In this document: positions 43,485 through 53,329 of the stretch, in pieces
Numbering within the stretch: position 1 is the stretch's first letter
How the letters are laid out: every line of letters begins with the position of its first letter
Assembly (NCBI GenBank): GCA_028821575.1
Contig: JAPPFW010000009.1
Location: 18,169 to 82,168, forward strand
DNA from: a bacterium
GTDB lineage: Bacteria > Actinomycetota > Acidimicrobiia > Spongiisociales > Spongiisociaceae
Length of the DNA stretch: 64,000 bases
Direction: 5' to 3'
The notes under the pieces: generated by a model
What the model saw: only the letters and a program-made list of their open reading frames with translations
The model's database searches: none
What the model was told of the DNA's origin: nothing
Made by a program: the position numbers and the translations under genes

Positions 43485-44687
43485 GAACTCCGCTGAACGG
43501 AACGCCTCCCGTAGCTTCACACGCCGCTGGTACTTGAACACGCCCCCGGCGTAGACCCGGCCCGCGGCCCTGATGAGCCACCAGCCGAAGCCGACCGTCA
43601 GTGCCGCGGCCAGGAACTGTTCCCAGGCAGCAACCGAGTCGGACACCGCCCGGACCGGTATCACGAAGGGAGCTGTCATGGGTACGAGGGATAGCACTAC
43701 GGAGAGGAGGGCGTCCGGGTGGTTGCCCACATAGAGGATCCCGACCAGGTAGCCGACGAGGGCGACCATCGTCATCGGGAAGGCGGCGTTCTGTGCATCT
43801 TCGGGTCGGGAGGTGACAGCACCCACCGCCGCGTACGCGACCGCGTAGACGGCGTATCCCAGGACGAACCAGACGAGCAGGGTGGCCAGCAAGGCGGCAT
43901 CCACCTCCTGGATCAGGTCTGGGCCGAAGACGAGGCGGATTCCCAGGACCAGCCCGCCGGCGACGACGCCGAACTGCAGGAGTCCGAGGATTCCAACCCC
44001 CACGATCTTGCCCGAGAGCAGGTGCCAGGGTCGGACGGCCGCCAGCAGTACCTCGACCACCCGGCTGGTCTTCTCCTCAGTCACGCCCAGCAGGACCCAG
44101 GATCCGGTCATCATGATGGCCATGAAGAGAAGCACTAGCGCTGCCTGCCCGATCAGGAACTGGCGGACCTCCGAGTTCTCGCCGGACTCCGGGATGGCCC
44201 GGGTAACCTCGACTACCTGACCGGTGAGGAGTTCGACCACCCGGTCCGTGGCCTCGCCCGACGCCACCATCTCCTCCAGCCGGGCACGGAGCGCGCCCTG
44301 CTGCACCAGCCTCTCCAATTGCGTGCCCGCCGACTCCCCGACAACCAACTCGGTGTCCTCGACCAGCAGCGCATCGATCTGCTCTTCGGCCAGGGCCCTG
44401 GTCCCATCCTCACGATCGTCGAAGGACGACGCCTCGATGATCCCCGTCCGGCCCGAGTCCTCGAGCACCGAGCGCGCCGCTTCGACGGTCCTCGACCCAT
44501 CGTCGCCCACCAGGCCGAGCCGGTAGGTGGGGACTTCGTCGGCGCCGCCGTCCAACAGCGCGGGTACGGCGAACCCGGCGCCGATCAGAAGGGCCAGGAT
44601 CAGCCAGCTGACCAGGTACGACTTGCTGAGGCCCCTCTCGCGAAGTTCGCGTACGGTTACCAGACCGATCGCACGCATACCGTTCAT
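43482..44687 (-). CDS. ABC transporter permease (ABC-2/NatB-like)
   Basis: N- and C-terminal TM segments; GSWVLLGVTEEKTSRVVEVLLAAVRPWHLLSGKIVGVGILGLLQ. Confidence 0.9.
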   Translation of the reverse strand: MNGMRAIGLVTVRELRERGLSKSYLVSWLILALLIGAGFAVPALLDGGADEVPTYRLGLVGDDGSRTVEAARSVLEDSGRTGIIEASSFDDREDGTRALAEEQIDALLVEDTELVVGESAGTQLERLVQQGALRARLEEMVASGEATDRVVELLTGQVVEVTRAIPESGENSEVRQFLIGQAALVLLFMAIMMTGSWVLLGVTEEKTSRVVEVLLAAVRPWHLLSGKIVGVGILGLLQFGVVAGGLVLGIRLVFGPDLIQEVDAALLATLLVWFVLGYAVYAVAYAAVGAVTSRPEDAQNAAFPMTMVALVGYLVGILYVGNHPDALLSVVLSLVPMTAPFVIPVRAVSDSVAAWEQFLAAALTVGFGWWLIRAAGRVYAGGVFKYQRRVKLREAFRSAEF

Positions 44688-45571
44688 CCGGCGACGGCCT
44701 CCTTGAAGAGGTCGGACAGAGTCGGGGGCCGGTAGGTGAACTCCCGTATCGGTACCCTCTCCGGCACCAGACCGAAGAGCTCGTGAACGTCGGCCTCCGC
44801 GGGTACGAGTACCGTGTGCCGGCTGCCCCGGGACTGCAGGAGTTCCGCGCCGGGAATGCGCTCAAGGAACCCTGCCGTGCTGTCCGTGTCCAGTTCCAAG
44901 CGCCGGTACCTGGCCTGATCCTTGAGCGATTTGACATCACCGGCCAGCACCACCCGTCCCCGGTTGATGATCGCCACGTCGTCGCACAGGTCCTCCACCA
45001 GATCCAGTTGATGGCTAGAGAACAGGACCGCTGCCCCCGACCGGGCGCTTTGTCGCAGGATACGGGCCATGTCCTCCACGCCCAGTGGGTCCAAGCCGCT
45101 GAACGGTTCGTCGAGGACCAGGACTTCCGGGTCGTGGATCAGGGATGCGGCCAACTGGACCCTCTGCTGGTTGCCGTGGGACAGTTCCTCCAGCCTGGAC
45201 TCGGCCCGGTCCTCTAGACCCATCTTCCCGAGCCAGCGATCAGCTGCCTCGGACGCCCGCTTCCTGTCCAGACCGTGCAGGCGTCCCAGGTACGTCAGCT
45301 GCGCGCGGACCTTCATCCGGGGATACAGCCCGCGCGCCTCGGGCATGTATCCGAAGCGGCGCCGGACTTCCGGTCCGACCGGCCTCCCGTTCCACGCCAC
45401 GCCACCTTCATCAAGGCGCAACAGCCCGAAGATCGCTCGCATCGCACTGGTCTTTCCGGCGCCGTTGGGCCCGAGAAACCCCACCATGCGCCCGGACCTC
45501 ACCGCGAGGTGGCAACCGTCGAGGGCCACGACCTCGTCGTAACGCTTTCTGAGCCCTACCAGTTCCAGCAA
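44684..45571 (-). CDS. ABC transporter ATP-binding protein (NatA-like)
   Basis: LVGLRKRYDEVVALDGCHLAV, GFLGPNGAGKTSAMRAIFGLL, VLVLDEPFSGLDPLGVEDMARIL; TTG start at 45571 preferred over ORF-track start inside repeat sequence. Confidence 0.9.
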   Translation of the reverse strand: MLELVGLRKRYDEVVALDGCHLAVRSGRMVGFLGPNGAGKTSAMRAIFGLLRLDEGGVAWNGRPVGPEVRRRFGYMPEARGLYPRMKVRAQLTYLGRLHGLDRKRASEAADRWLGKMGLEDRAESRLEELSHGNQQRVQLAASLIHDPEVLVLDEPFSGLDPLGVEDMARILRQSARSGAAVLFSSHQLDLVEDLCDDVAIINRGRVVLAGDVKSLKDQARYRRLELDTDSTAGFLERIPGAELLQSRGSRHTVLVPAEADVHELFGLVPERVPIREFTYRPPTLSDLFKEAVAG

Positions 45572-45602
45572 CCCGATTCCCGCCTCGCCTGTCTCCCAGG
45601 GT

Positions 45603-45679
45603 AGTGGCTTGTGACTCGTGGCTCGTGGCTGGTGCCAGAGGCAGGTGTTGGGTGTTGGGTGTTGGGTCTCTGGTGTTAG
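45603..45679. repeat. Heptad repeat array (11 units)
   Basis: AGTGGCT TGTGACT CGTGGCT CGTGGCT GGTGCCA GAGGCAG GTGTTGG GTGTTGG GTGTTGG GTCTCTG GTGTTAG. Confidence 0.85.
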
Positions 45680-45984
45680 GGGGATGGCGGGAGACGAGTG
45701 TCCTCGGTTGCCTCGAGCTCGGTCGTCAAGTGTCCGTCCCGTATCAGATACCAGGTGGCCGTTGCCCACGAAGCCGTGACCCGTCTCACTACCAATCGAA
45801 GGTTGGTCCAGCCACCATCCACCAGAAGCAGGACTTACAGGGACGGAGAACGTTGCCGCCCCGCCCCCCTAATACGTAACACCTAGTACCCAACACCTGA
45901 CTGGCACCATCGACCAAGCCCCTTCTCCGCCGGTCCACCTTCTGATACAAGGTCGTTCGAGAGGCCTACTCAGAAAGGCGAGAG

Positions 45985-46611
45985 ATGCCCGAAGCGCCCG
46001 ATCCGGCCGGAACAGCCCTTTTGCCCTTGGGTACCTTCCCGCGGCGGGTGGCCTCGGTAGTGGGCACCGCAATCGCTCTGGCAGTGGCCTTCGCCTACTG
46101 GCACCGACCTCAGCCGCCACCCACCAGTTCCGTTCCTCCCGCAACAACGTCCGTTGCAACAGCGGCTCCCACCCGCATCGTCTACTTGACCGTCCACGTG
46201 TCCGGGGCCGTGTCCCACCCTGGGCTGGTAACAGTTGCGGAGGGGGGACGGGTAGCGAACGCACTGGTAGCCGCAGGCGGCGTTCGACCAGGTGGGGAAT
46301 TGGGGAGCATCAACCTCGCCGCCTTTTTGACGGACGGGATGCACATCGTCGTTCCATGGATCGGCGACGGTCTTGCGGCCGGGCCCGGCGACCCCTCCGG
46401 GAGTTCTCCGGGCTTCCCAGTCGACGTCAACAGCGCGGGGGTGGAGCGCCTGACCGATCTCCCCGGCGTGGGTCAGGTTCTGGCCACCCGGATCCTCACC
46501 TATCGGGATACCCACGGACCTTTCGAGACCCTGGAGGACCTGCTTGACGTGCCGGGCATCGGGGAGGGGAGGCTTGCCGGCCTCCGTGACTACGCGGTGG
46601 TGAAACGATAG
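45985..46611 (+). CDS. ComEA-like helix-hairpin-helix DNA-binding competence protein
   Basis: N-terminal TM, SLBB-like VHVSGAVSHPGLVTVAEGGRVANALVAAGG, HhH pair VDVNSAGVERLTDLPGVGQVLATRIL...LLDVPGIGEGRLAGLRDY. Confidence 0.92.
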   Translation: MPEAPDPAGTALLPLGTFPRRVASVVGTAIALAVAFAYWHRPQPPPTSSVPPATTSVATAAPTRIVYLTVHVSGAVSHPGLVTVAEGGRVANALVAAGGVRPGGELGSINLAAFLTDGMHIVVPWIGDGLAAGPGDPSGSSPGFPVDVNSAGVERLTDLPGVGQVLATRILTYRDTHGPFETLEDLLDVPGIGEGRLAGLRDYAVVKR

Positions 46612-46667
46612 GGAGGCTTCCGGATCCCCGAGCCCGCCTGTACCTGGCGGGAGCGGCGGCCATCTGG

Positions 46668-48764
46668 TTGGGGATCGCTGCCGGCGTGCAGGCTCCGTGG
46701 GGACCGGCGTTGGGGATCACCGTGTTCGGCCTGGCCCTGGCCACCAGAAGATGGAACACCGCCCTGGTTGTCGGACTGGCCGCAGTGGGGATGGTCAGTG
46801 GTGCGTTCCTCGCCTCCCGCACCGAGCGGGCGCTCCAGGTGGACCTTCCCACCGGTGAGGTGGAACTCCTGGTGGAGGTGCTTTCCGGAGGGGGTGGCAC
46901 CTCGGGTGATGGCTGGGCCAGAGCCCGGGTCCTGGCGGTGGTGGACCGCGATCGGATCCGATCCTGGAAGGGTCCTGCCGGCTGGCTCCGCGGGGACGTA
47001 TCCGACTGGCGCCGCACGACCCGCTGGTGGGTACGGACGGTTATGGAGCCGATCACCGAGCCGTCCCCGCGAACGGTCCCGACCAGTTACCCGGCCTGGT
47101 CAGGGAATGTGTCGAGCGCCCGGCCGGCGGGAGTGGCTGGAGGCTGGATCGGTGCGAGGATCGTCGCAGTCCGCAGGCTCGTCATCGAACGGCTGAGGCC
47201 CGACCAGGATCCCGGACGAGCCCTTCTGGCCGGGTTCCTACTGGGCGACACGTCGCGGCTGAGCGAGACCGATGACGAATCGATGCGCCGCGCCGGGCTG
47301 TCCCACTTCGTCGCAGTATCCGGGAGCAACGTCGCGCTCTTCCTCGGCGCCCTCTTCGTGATCGCCGGACCGCTCGGGTGGAGTTCGCGACGTCGGGCGG
47401 TTCTCGGCCTCGCAGGACTGGCCTTCTTCGTGGTCCTGATAGGTCCGGACGCGTCGGTGCTCAGGGCAGCCGTGATGGCAGGGTTGGTGCTGCTGGCTCG
47501 ACCCTTCGGACTCCGGCCCGACACCTGGACGGTCATAGCCGCAGGAGTCGGCCTGTTGCTGCTGGCTGCTCCCGAACTCGCCTTCAGCTTGGCCTTCCAA
47601 CTCTCTGTCGCAGCCACGATGGGAGTCCTGGTCGGAACCGGGTGGTTCGGCCAACTCCGACCGGAGTGGCTACGGGTGTCCCTCGGGGCTTCCTGCGGCG
47701 CCCAATTGGCAGTCGCCCCAATACTCCTGATGAGTTTCGGATCCGTCCCTCTCTGGTCGCCCCTCGCCAATCTCGTCGCCGCTCCCCTGGTTGTCGTTTC
47801 CACCGGTCTCGGGGCTGCCGGGTCGGTCATGGGCGCCGACCTGCTGGTCGCTGTGGGAGCGGTATCCGCCCGCGCCGTGCTGGCCATCGCCCACCTGGTG
47901 GCTCGTCTGCCCCAGGTCGGATGGGCCGTCTGCACGTTCCTGGCTGCCATGGGCCTCGCATCGACGCGGTCGCGACTGCGACCGGCGGCTGTCATCGCCG
48001 CGGGGATCGTTACAGCCGCGGTTACGCTGCTCGCCACTCCCCATGCACTCGGGGACCCCGTATCGAGGCCGGCTTTCGTGGCCTTGGACATCGGCCAGGG
48101 CGACGCCCTCCTGCTCCTCGGTGAGGGGGGAGAGACGGTCCTGATCGACGGGGGTAGCAGCGGACTGGGAATACGGGACGGGTTGGCAAGGTTCGGAATC
48201 AGGGCCATCGACCTGCTGGTCGTCTCCCATGCTCATCACGACCACTACGGGGGACTGGACGCAGTGATCGGCACCGTTCCCATCGGGGCCATGTGGTACG
48301 CGCCCTTTCCCGGTCAGGGACCACGGTTCCTCAGCCTTGTCGAGGATGCATCCGGCGCTACGCACATCCTGACTCCGGGACTCGGGCGGTACCGGGTAGG
48401 TTCGATCGGCCTCGAGGTCATAGGCCCGATCCGCCGCTACGCATCCCTTAACGACCAGTCCATGGTCGTGGTGGCCACGCTGGGCGGGATGCGCGTCCTC
48501 CTCTCCGGCGACATCGAGCGGATAGCCCAGCGCGAGATCGAACCGCCCCGGGTGGACATTCTCAAGGTTCCCCATCAGGGCGCGGCCACATCGGATCCGG
48601 GCTGGCTGGTCGCCACCGGAGCCTCCACCGCGGTGGTGAGCGTCGGTCCGAATCGATTCGGACATCCGTCCCCGCGACTGCTCGCACAACTGGACAGCGC
48701 CGGCATGGAGGTCAGGCGCACCGACCTCGAGGGTGATGTCGTTATTCGAGCGGGTTCCCGGTAA
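46668..48764 (+). CDS. ComEC/Rec2 family competence protein (start uncertain; homology-like sequence extends slightly upstream)
   Basis: Competence domain TM block (LSHFVAVSGSNVALFLGALFVIAGP) plus metallo-beta-lactamase motif LLVVSHAHHDHYGGLDAVI. Confidence 0.93.
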   Translation: MGIAAGVQAPWGPALGITVFGLALATRRWNTALVVGLAAVGMVSGAFLASRTERALQVDLPTGEVELLVEVLSGGGGTSGDGWARARVLAVVDRDRIRSWKGPAGWLRGDVSDWRRTTRWWVRTVMEPITEPSPRTVPTSYPAWSGNVSSARPAGVAGGWIGARIVAVRRLVIERLRPDQDPGRALLAGFLLGDTSRLSETDDESMRRAGLSHFVAVSGSNVALFLGALFVIAGPLGWSSRRRAVLGLAGLAFFVVLIGPDASVLRAAVMAGLVLLARPFGLRPDTWTVIAAGVGLLLLAAPELAFSLAFQLSVAATMGVLVGTGWFGQLRPEWLRVSLGASCGAQLAVAPILLMSFGSVPLWSPLANLVAAPLVVVSTGLGAAGSVMGADLLVAVGAVSARAVLAIAHLVARLPQVGWAVCTFLAAMGLASTRSRLRPAAVIAAGIVTAAVTLLATPHALGDPVSRPAFVALDIGQGDALLLLGEGGETVLIDGGSSGLGIRDGLARFGIRAIDLLVVSHAHHDHYGGLDAVIGTVPIGAMWYAPFPGQGPRFLSLVEDASGATHILTPGLGRYRVGSIGLEVIGPIRRYASLNDQSMVVVATLGGMRVLLSGDIERIAQREIEPPRVDILKVPHQGAATSDPGWLVATGASTAVVSVGPNRFGHPSPRLLAQLDSAGMEVRRTDLEGDVVIRAGSR

Positions 48765-48942
48765 GGCCCTTCCCGGTCCGACCGCACTACCATCTCCGAC
48801 CGTGGGTAACCGGGGTAAAGGACGTCCATGAAAGGCCCGCCGACTACCAGAACCACGAACGGTGGACACGTGAATCGATGTCCATGAGGACTGTGCAACC
48901 GTCCGCGAACCATGGGCGCCGGGCGCCGGGCCACGGACTGCC

Positions 48943-49650
48943 GTGAAGATTCTCGTGACCGGATCCGCCAGGGGTCTGGGCAGGCACCTCGCCGTGGATC
49001 TCGGTCTCGAAGGTCACGAAGTGATCGTCCATTACCGATCGAGCCGCAACGCGGCCCGCTCCGCGGTAGCAGCCATCCGCGAGGGGGGTGGCCGTGCCCA
49101 CTTCGTGGGCGCCGATGTGACCGCACCGGCGGAGGTGGAGGCCATGGCCGACGTGATCCGGGCCGAGGTCGGCGGCCTCGACGCTCTGGTCAACAACGTC
49201 GGGCAGTTCATCCTCAAGCGCCTCGACGATCTCACCGTGCAGGAGTGGGATACCCAGATAGCATCCACCGTCTCGGCCACCTACTACGTGACGCGGGCCA
49301 TGCTCCCCATGCTGCGAGACGGCGGGGGGAGGATCATCAACATATCCGACTCGGGAGCCGACCGGCTCTCGGCCCGACCGCGCAGCCTTCCCTACTACGT
49401 CGGCAAGACCGGGGTTCTGATCGTCACCAGGACGATGGCGGTGACCGAGGCCCGGTACGGCATAACGGTCAATGCCGTCCTACCCGGGGCTCTGGAGAAC
49501 TCCGACCCGTCGCCCGGAGTCGCGCAGATCCCGGCGCGCCGGCACGGGAGGTTCGAGGATGTCTCGGCAGCGGTCAGGTTCCTGCTCGGCGATCAGACCG
49601 ACTACATCAGCGGGTCGTTCATCCAGGTAGGAGGAGGCTGGAACCTTTGA
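48943..49650 (+). CDS. SDR family NAD(P)-dependent oxidoreductase
   Basis: ILVTGSARGLGRHLAVDLGLEGHEVIVHYRSS; NNVG; YYVGKTGV catalytic YxxxK; ISGSFIQVGGGWNL; GTG start. Confidence 0.92.
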   Translation: MKILVTGSARGLGRHLAVDLGLEGHEVIVHYRSSRNAARSAVAAIREGGGRAHFVGADVTAPAEVEAMADVIRAEVGGLDALVNNVGQFILKRLDDLTVQEWDTQIASTVSATYYVTRAMLPMLRDGGGRIINISDSGADRLSARPRSLPYYVGKTGVLIVTRTMAVTEARYGITVNAVLPGALENSDPSPGVAQIPARRHGRFEDVSAAVRFLLGDQTDYISGSFIQVGGGWNL

Positions 49651-50636
49651 AGAGCCTCGTTCACATCAGCGGACCGAGAGAACCGGGGCCGGGGGAGCGC
49701 AAACACATGCTGGACCGGGCCGCCGAGGTATTCGCTTCGGCCGGGATCACGCCGGGCGACATCGTGCGGATCCATGTGCCCGGCCGTGGTCAGTCGGAAG
49801 CGGGGGATGCGACCATCAGGCCCGAGGTGGAACCGGTCGTTCCTGCCCTGCAATCCGGTTCCCTGTTCGGCGGTCGTACTGGCGTGATGGTGAACGACGC
49901 CCACCTCCTCCGGGCCTCGGAGGCCACAGCCGTCGCGGACCTGCTCTCCCAGCCGCCCGCCGCCGGCCGCCAGGTCGTATTCGTATCGACTGGGAGGTTG
50001 CCTGCGCCCCTTGGCGCATACATCAAGAAGAACGGGCAGTCGGTGCCGATCCGGAAGCTCCGGGAGCGTGACGCCCTGGACTGGATCCGTCGTGCAGCTC
50101 GGGAGCGGCGGCTACGGCTGCCGGGGAAGGCCGCTGAGGCCCTGGTTGAACGGTTCGGGTCCGACATAGAGGCATTGGGCCAGGCGCTGGAACAACTGAT
50201 GATGTCCAGGGAGTCGATCACAGCTGAGTCGATCCGCGACCGCTTCCGCAACCGTCCCGAAGAGCCCATCTGGCACTTCACCGACGCGCTGGCCGGCGGC
50301 CAGGTGGACGAGGCACTGCGCAGGTTGCACGACCTGCTCACCCATACCCATCCCCTGTTCCTGCTCGCGGCCATCGAGAACGACCTGCGCAGAAGGTCAC
50401 TCGCGTCGGCGGCGCCTGACATCGAGACCTTGGCGAAATGGCTCGGGTCTAAACCGGATGCGTTCCCCACCCGCAAGACGTGGCAAGCAGGGAAGAGCAT
50501 GAGCGGCGACAACCTGAGCCGGGCGCTGGACGCGGTTCGGCGTGCGGACGCCACCCTGAAGACATTTCCCGAGGAGACCCACTTGGTGACCTTGGAACGG
50601 CTCACGGTCTCCCTCTGCTACTGGTACCGCAGGTGA
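49647..50636 (+). CDS. holA: DNA polymerase III subunit delta
   Basis: LQSGSLFGGRTGVMVNDAHLL; WIRRAARERRLRLPGKAAEALVERFGSDIEALGQALEQLM; precedes rpsT; TTG start at 49647 inferred. Confidence 0.85.
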   Translation: MKSLVHISGPREPGPGERKHMLDRAAEVFASAGITPGDIVRIHVPGRGQSEAGDATIRPEVEPVVPALQSGSLFGGRTGVMVNDAHLLRASEATAVADLLSQPPAAGRQVVFVSTGRLPAPLGAYIKKNGQSVPIRKLRERDALDWIRRAARERRLRLPGKAAEALVERFGSDIEALGQALEQLMMSRESITAESIRDRFRNRPEEPIWHFTDALAGGQVDEALRRLHDLLTHTHPLFLLAAIENDLRRRSLASAAPDIETLAKWLGSKPDAFPTRKTWQAGKSMSGDNLSRALDAVRRADATLKTFPEETHLVTLERLTVSLCYWYRR

Positions 50637-50640
50637 CCGC

Positions 50641-50698
50641 GGTCAGTGCTCAGTGGTCAGTGGTCGCCTAACACGAAGACCAACCGCCTAACACCTAG
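50641..50698. repeat. Heptad repeat array between convergent holA and rpsT
   Basis: GGTCAGT GCTCAGT GGTCAGT GGTCGCC TAACACG AAGACCA ACCGCCT AACACCT AG; includes rpsT stop (CTA on + strand). Confidence 0.8.
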
Positions 50699-50970
50699 AT
50701 CGAGTTCTGTGACGCCTCGCTGACCCGGCGGACCAGCTTGCGCTTCCTACGGGCTGCGGTGTTCTTCTTCAGCACACCCTTGGCGGCGGCTTGGTCGATG
50801 CGCTTCTGTGCCAGCCGCAGGGCTTCGGCCGCCGCGGTCTCATCACCCTGCTGGGCCGCCGACACAGCGCTCTTGGCACGGGTCTTCAACTCCGACCGTA
50901 GGGACTTGTTACGAGCGGTCCGTACGACCGTCTGACGGTTGCGCTTGTCCTGAGATTTGTTGTGTGCCAT
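50695..50970 (-). CDS. rpsT: 30S ribosomal protein S20
   Basis: MAHNKSQDKRNRQTVVRTARNKSLRSELKTRAKSAVSAA...KKNTAARRKRKLVRRV. Confidence 0.96.
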   Translation of the reverse strand: MAHNKSQDKRNRQTVVRTARNKSLRSELKTRAKSAVSAAQQGDETAAAEALRLAQKRIDQAAAKGVLKKNTAARRKRKLVRRVSEASQNSI

Positions 50971-51141
50971 CCTGTGAACCCGGGATAAGGCCGGCCCGAA
51001 CAGGCACCGGCTACGGAAAGCCCCCGAAAACCCGTTCGGGAGCCGCTCAAGGCTAACAGGCCGGCGAGGCGACTCCAACGCAGGTCTCGATCGGCTACCA
51101 CCGACCGGCGTCAACGCTCCCCATCCATATATGATGACCCC

Positions 51142-52155
51142 ATGCTGGACGATCGAAAATCCAGGGTGCTCCGGATCCTCGTCGAGGAACACGTGCGTAC
51201 CGGTGAACCGGTAAGTTCTCGCGCGATCCTCCAATATGGCCACCTCGGCGTGTCGGCCGCAACCGTGCGAAACGAACTAGCCATCCTCGAAGCGGAGGGC
51301 TACGCCGTGCAACCGCACACGTCCGCCGGTCGGATCCCGACCGCACACGCCTACCGCTACTACGTCGACCAGTTGATCCGGCCAAGCCGGTTCCCGAACG
51401 CGTCGGCCCGCGTGTCCGAGTTCTTCGCATCGGTCCACAACGAGTTGGGCCGGCTACTCAAGGCGACTTCTTCACTTCTCAGCGAGATCACCCACTACCC
51501 CTCCGTGGTCACGGGTCCCGGCCTCTCCCAGGAGACCGTACGGGCGATCCACCTGGTCCAGATCAGGGTGGACGCGGTGGTCATGGTGGTGGTAACCCAG
51601 GGTGGAAGGGTCTCGAAGTCCCTACTCAACCTCCCTAACCCAGTCGGCGCAGCGGAGGTCGAGGATGCCGAACTCTTCCTGCGGCGCCACCACATCGGCC
51701 AGAGCATGCCCCAAGGGCTCGGTCGGGACCAGGTCCCAGCCGGTGAGATCGGTAGCGGCGCGGAAACGATCATCCGGCAGGCCACGGAAGCTCTGGGTAG
51801 GGCGGGTTCCACCGATCGTGAACTGTATGTGGGACCTGCCAGTTGCCTGACCGACGCGTGGGGGGAGATCTCGAAGGTTCGCGGCGTTCTCGAGGTACTC
51901 GAACGCGAGGCCGCGCTATTCGAGGTGATGGCGCACCTTCCGGAAGGCACCGAGGTGCGGATCGGACGAGAACTGGGAATCGATTCGACTACCGACATCT
52001 CGCTGGTCTCGAGTAGCTACGGCGGCGACCAGGGGGGGCCGCAGGGGCGGATCGGCGTTCTGGGCCCGATGAGGATGGACTACGGACGGACGATCTCCGT
52101 CGTGGAGGAGATCAGCGGAGGCTTGGGGGAGAGCCTCGGGAGTGCTGAGGCGTGA
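51142..52155 (+). CDS. hrcA: Heat-inducible transcription repressor HrcA
   Basis: MLDDRKSRVLRILVEEHVRTGEPVSSRAILQYGHLGVSAATVRNELAILEAEGYAVQPHTSAGRIPTAHAYRYYVDQL. Confidence 0.97.
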   Translation: MLDDRKSRVLRILVEEHVRTGEPVSSRAILQYGHLGVSAATVRNELAILEAEGYAVQPHTSAGRIPTAHAYRYYVDQLIRPSRFPNASARVSEFFASVHNELGRLLKATSSLLSEITHYPSVVTGPGLSQETVRAIHLVQIRVDAVVMVVVTQGGRVSKSLLNLPNPVGAAEVEDAELFLRRHHIGQSMPQGLGRDQVPAGEIGSGAETIIRQATEALGRAGSTDRELYVGPASCLTDAWGEISKVRGVLEVLEREAALFEVMAHLPEGTEVRIGRELGIDSTTDISLVSSSYGGDQGGPQGRIGVLGPMRMDYGRTISVVEEISGGLGESLGSAEA

Positions 52156-52255
52156 TCCCCTCCCTCGCTCGCCGACCGTGCCCTTACCCTGCTAGCAAGG
52201 GAAGGGATCACGTTCGGAGAAGCGGCCGGGCGGGTATGCGCGGCGTCGCCTGACC

Positions 52256-53329
52256 GTGGCAGACCATTACGAAGTCCTAGGGGTCGACAGGGACGCTACG
52301 CCCGGAGAGATCAAGAGGGCGTTCCGGCGCCTGGCACGCGCCACGCATCCCGACGCCAATCCCGACGATCCGCGTGCAGAGGCGAGGTTCCGCCAGGTGG
52401 CCGAGGCGTACGAGGTCCTATCGGATCCGGAGAAGCGCGCCCGTTACGATCGCGGTGACGACCTCGACCTGAGCGGGCTGTTCCATGGCGCGGGGTCGTT
52501 CGATGACCTGCTCCGCTCGGTGTTCGGAGACGGCGGCCTGTTCGGCGCCGGAATGTTCGGCGGAGGCGTGAGGGATCCGGCCAACGGACGGGGCCACGAC
52601 ATCCGGGTACAGCTCTCCGTCGACCTCAAGGAAGCGGCGTTCGGAGCGGAACGGAACGTGAGATTCCGGGCGGCAGTGGCATGCGGGACATGCTCCGGCT
52701 CGGGTGCGCGCTCAGGATCCGGAACCCGGGCCTGCAATATCTGCGCGGGAACAGGCCAGGTCAGGATGGCCCGCAGGAGCGCGTTCGGCTCCCTGATGAC
52801 CGTGACCACATGCAGCGCCTGCCGGGGCGCCGGATCGGTCATCGCCGACCCATGTGCCGACTGCCGGGGGGAAGGCGTCACCGAAGGCGAGAAGAGGGTC
52901 ACCGTCGAGATTCCGGCCGGAGTCACCGCCGACAGCCGCCTCCGGAAGATCGGTGACGGCGAAGCCGGCAGGCGGGGGAGCCCGTCCGGGGACCTGTACA
53001 TCGAACTCGCGGTGCAACCACACCCGACCTTCACCCGGCACGGCGACGACCTGATGTACGAACTGCCGATCGGTATGGCGGCGGCGGCCCTCGGGACGGA
53101 GGCCGACGTACCGCTGTTGGAGGGCGGCTCCGAACGCGTGAAGGTTCCCGCCGGTACCCAGCACGGGCAGGTGATCAGGGTGAGGAACAGGGGGAGCGGA
53201 CGCCTCAGGCGTCGGGGCCGCGGCGATCTGCTCGTCATGGTGGGAATCGACATACCGACCAGACTGAGCCGGGCGGAGCGGAAGATCCTACGCCGGTACG
53301 CCGAGGCTCGAGGTGAGAACGTACTATGA
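52256..53329 (+). CDS. dnaJ: Chaperone protein DnaJ
   Basis: J-domain DHYEVLGVDRDATPGEIKRAFRRLARATHPDAN, CxxCxGxG zinc repeats; GTG start. Confidence 0.96.
   Translation: MADHYEVLGVDRDATPGEIKRAFRRLARATHPDANPDDPRAEARFRQVAEAYEVLSDPEKRARYDRGDDLDLSGLFHGAGSFDDLLRSVFGDGGLFGAGMFGGGVRDPANGRGHDIRVQLSVDLKEAAFGAERNVRFRAAVACGTCSGSGARSGSGTRACNICAGTGQVRMARRSAFGSLMTVTTCSACRGAGSVIADPCADCRGEGVTEGEKRVTVEIPAGVTADSRLRKIGDGEAGRRGSPSGDLYIELAVQPHPTFTRHGDDLMYELPIGMAAAALGTEADVPLLEGGSERVKVPAGTQHGQVIRVRNRGSGRLRRRGRGDLLVMVGIDIPTRLSRAERKILRRYAEARGENVL

Noticed and set aside
45572-45769. N-terminal extension of the ABC ATPase in the ORF track
   Set aside because: The extra ~66 aa are translated from heptad-repeat DNA; a TTG start at 45571 gives a normal ABC ATPase N-terminus.
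47087-48208. 373-aa antisense ORF over comEC
   Set aside because: Low-complexity Arg/Ser/Thr/Ala translation; comEC frame has competence and metallo-beta-lactamase motifs.
51000-52255. CIRCE operator upstream of hrcA or dnaJ
   Set aside because: No TTAGCACTC-N9-GAGTGCTAA-like sequence seen in either upstream region.
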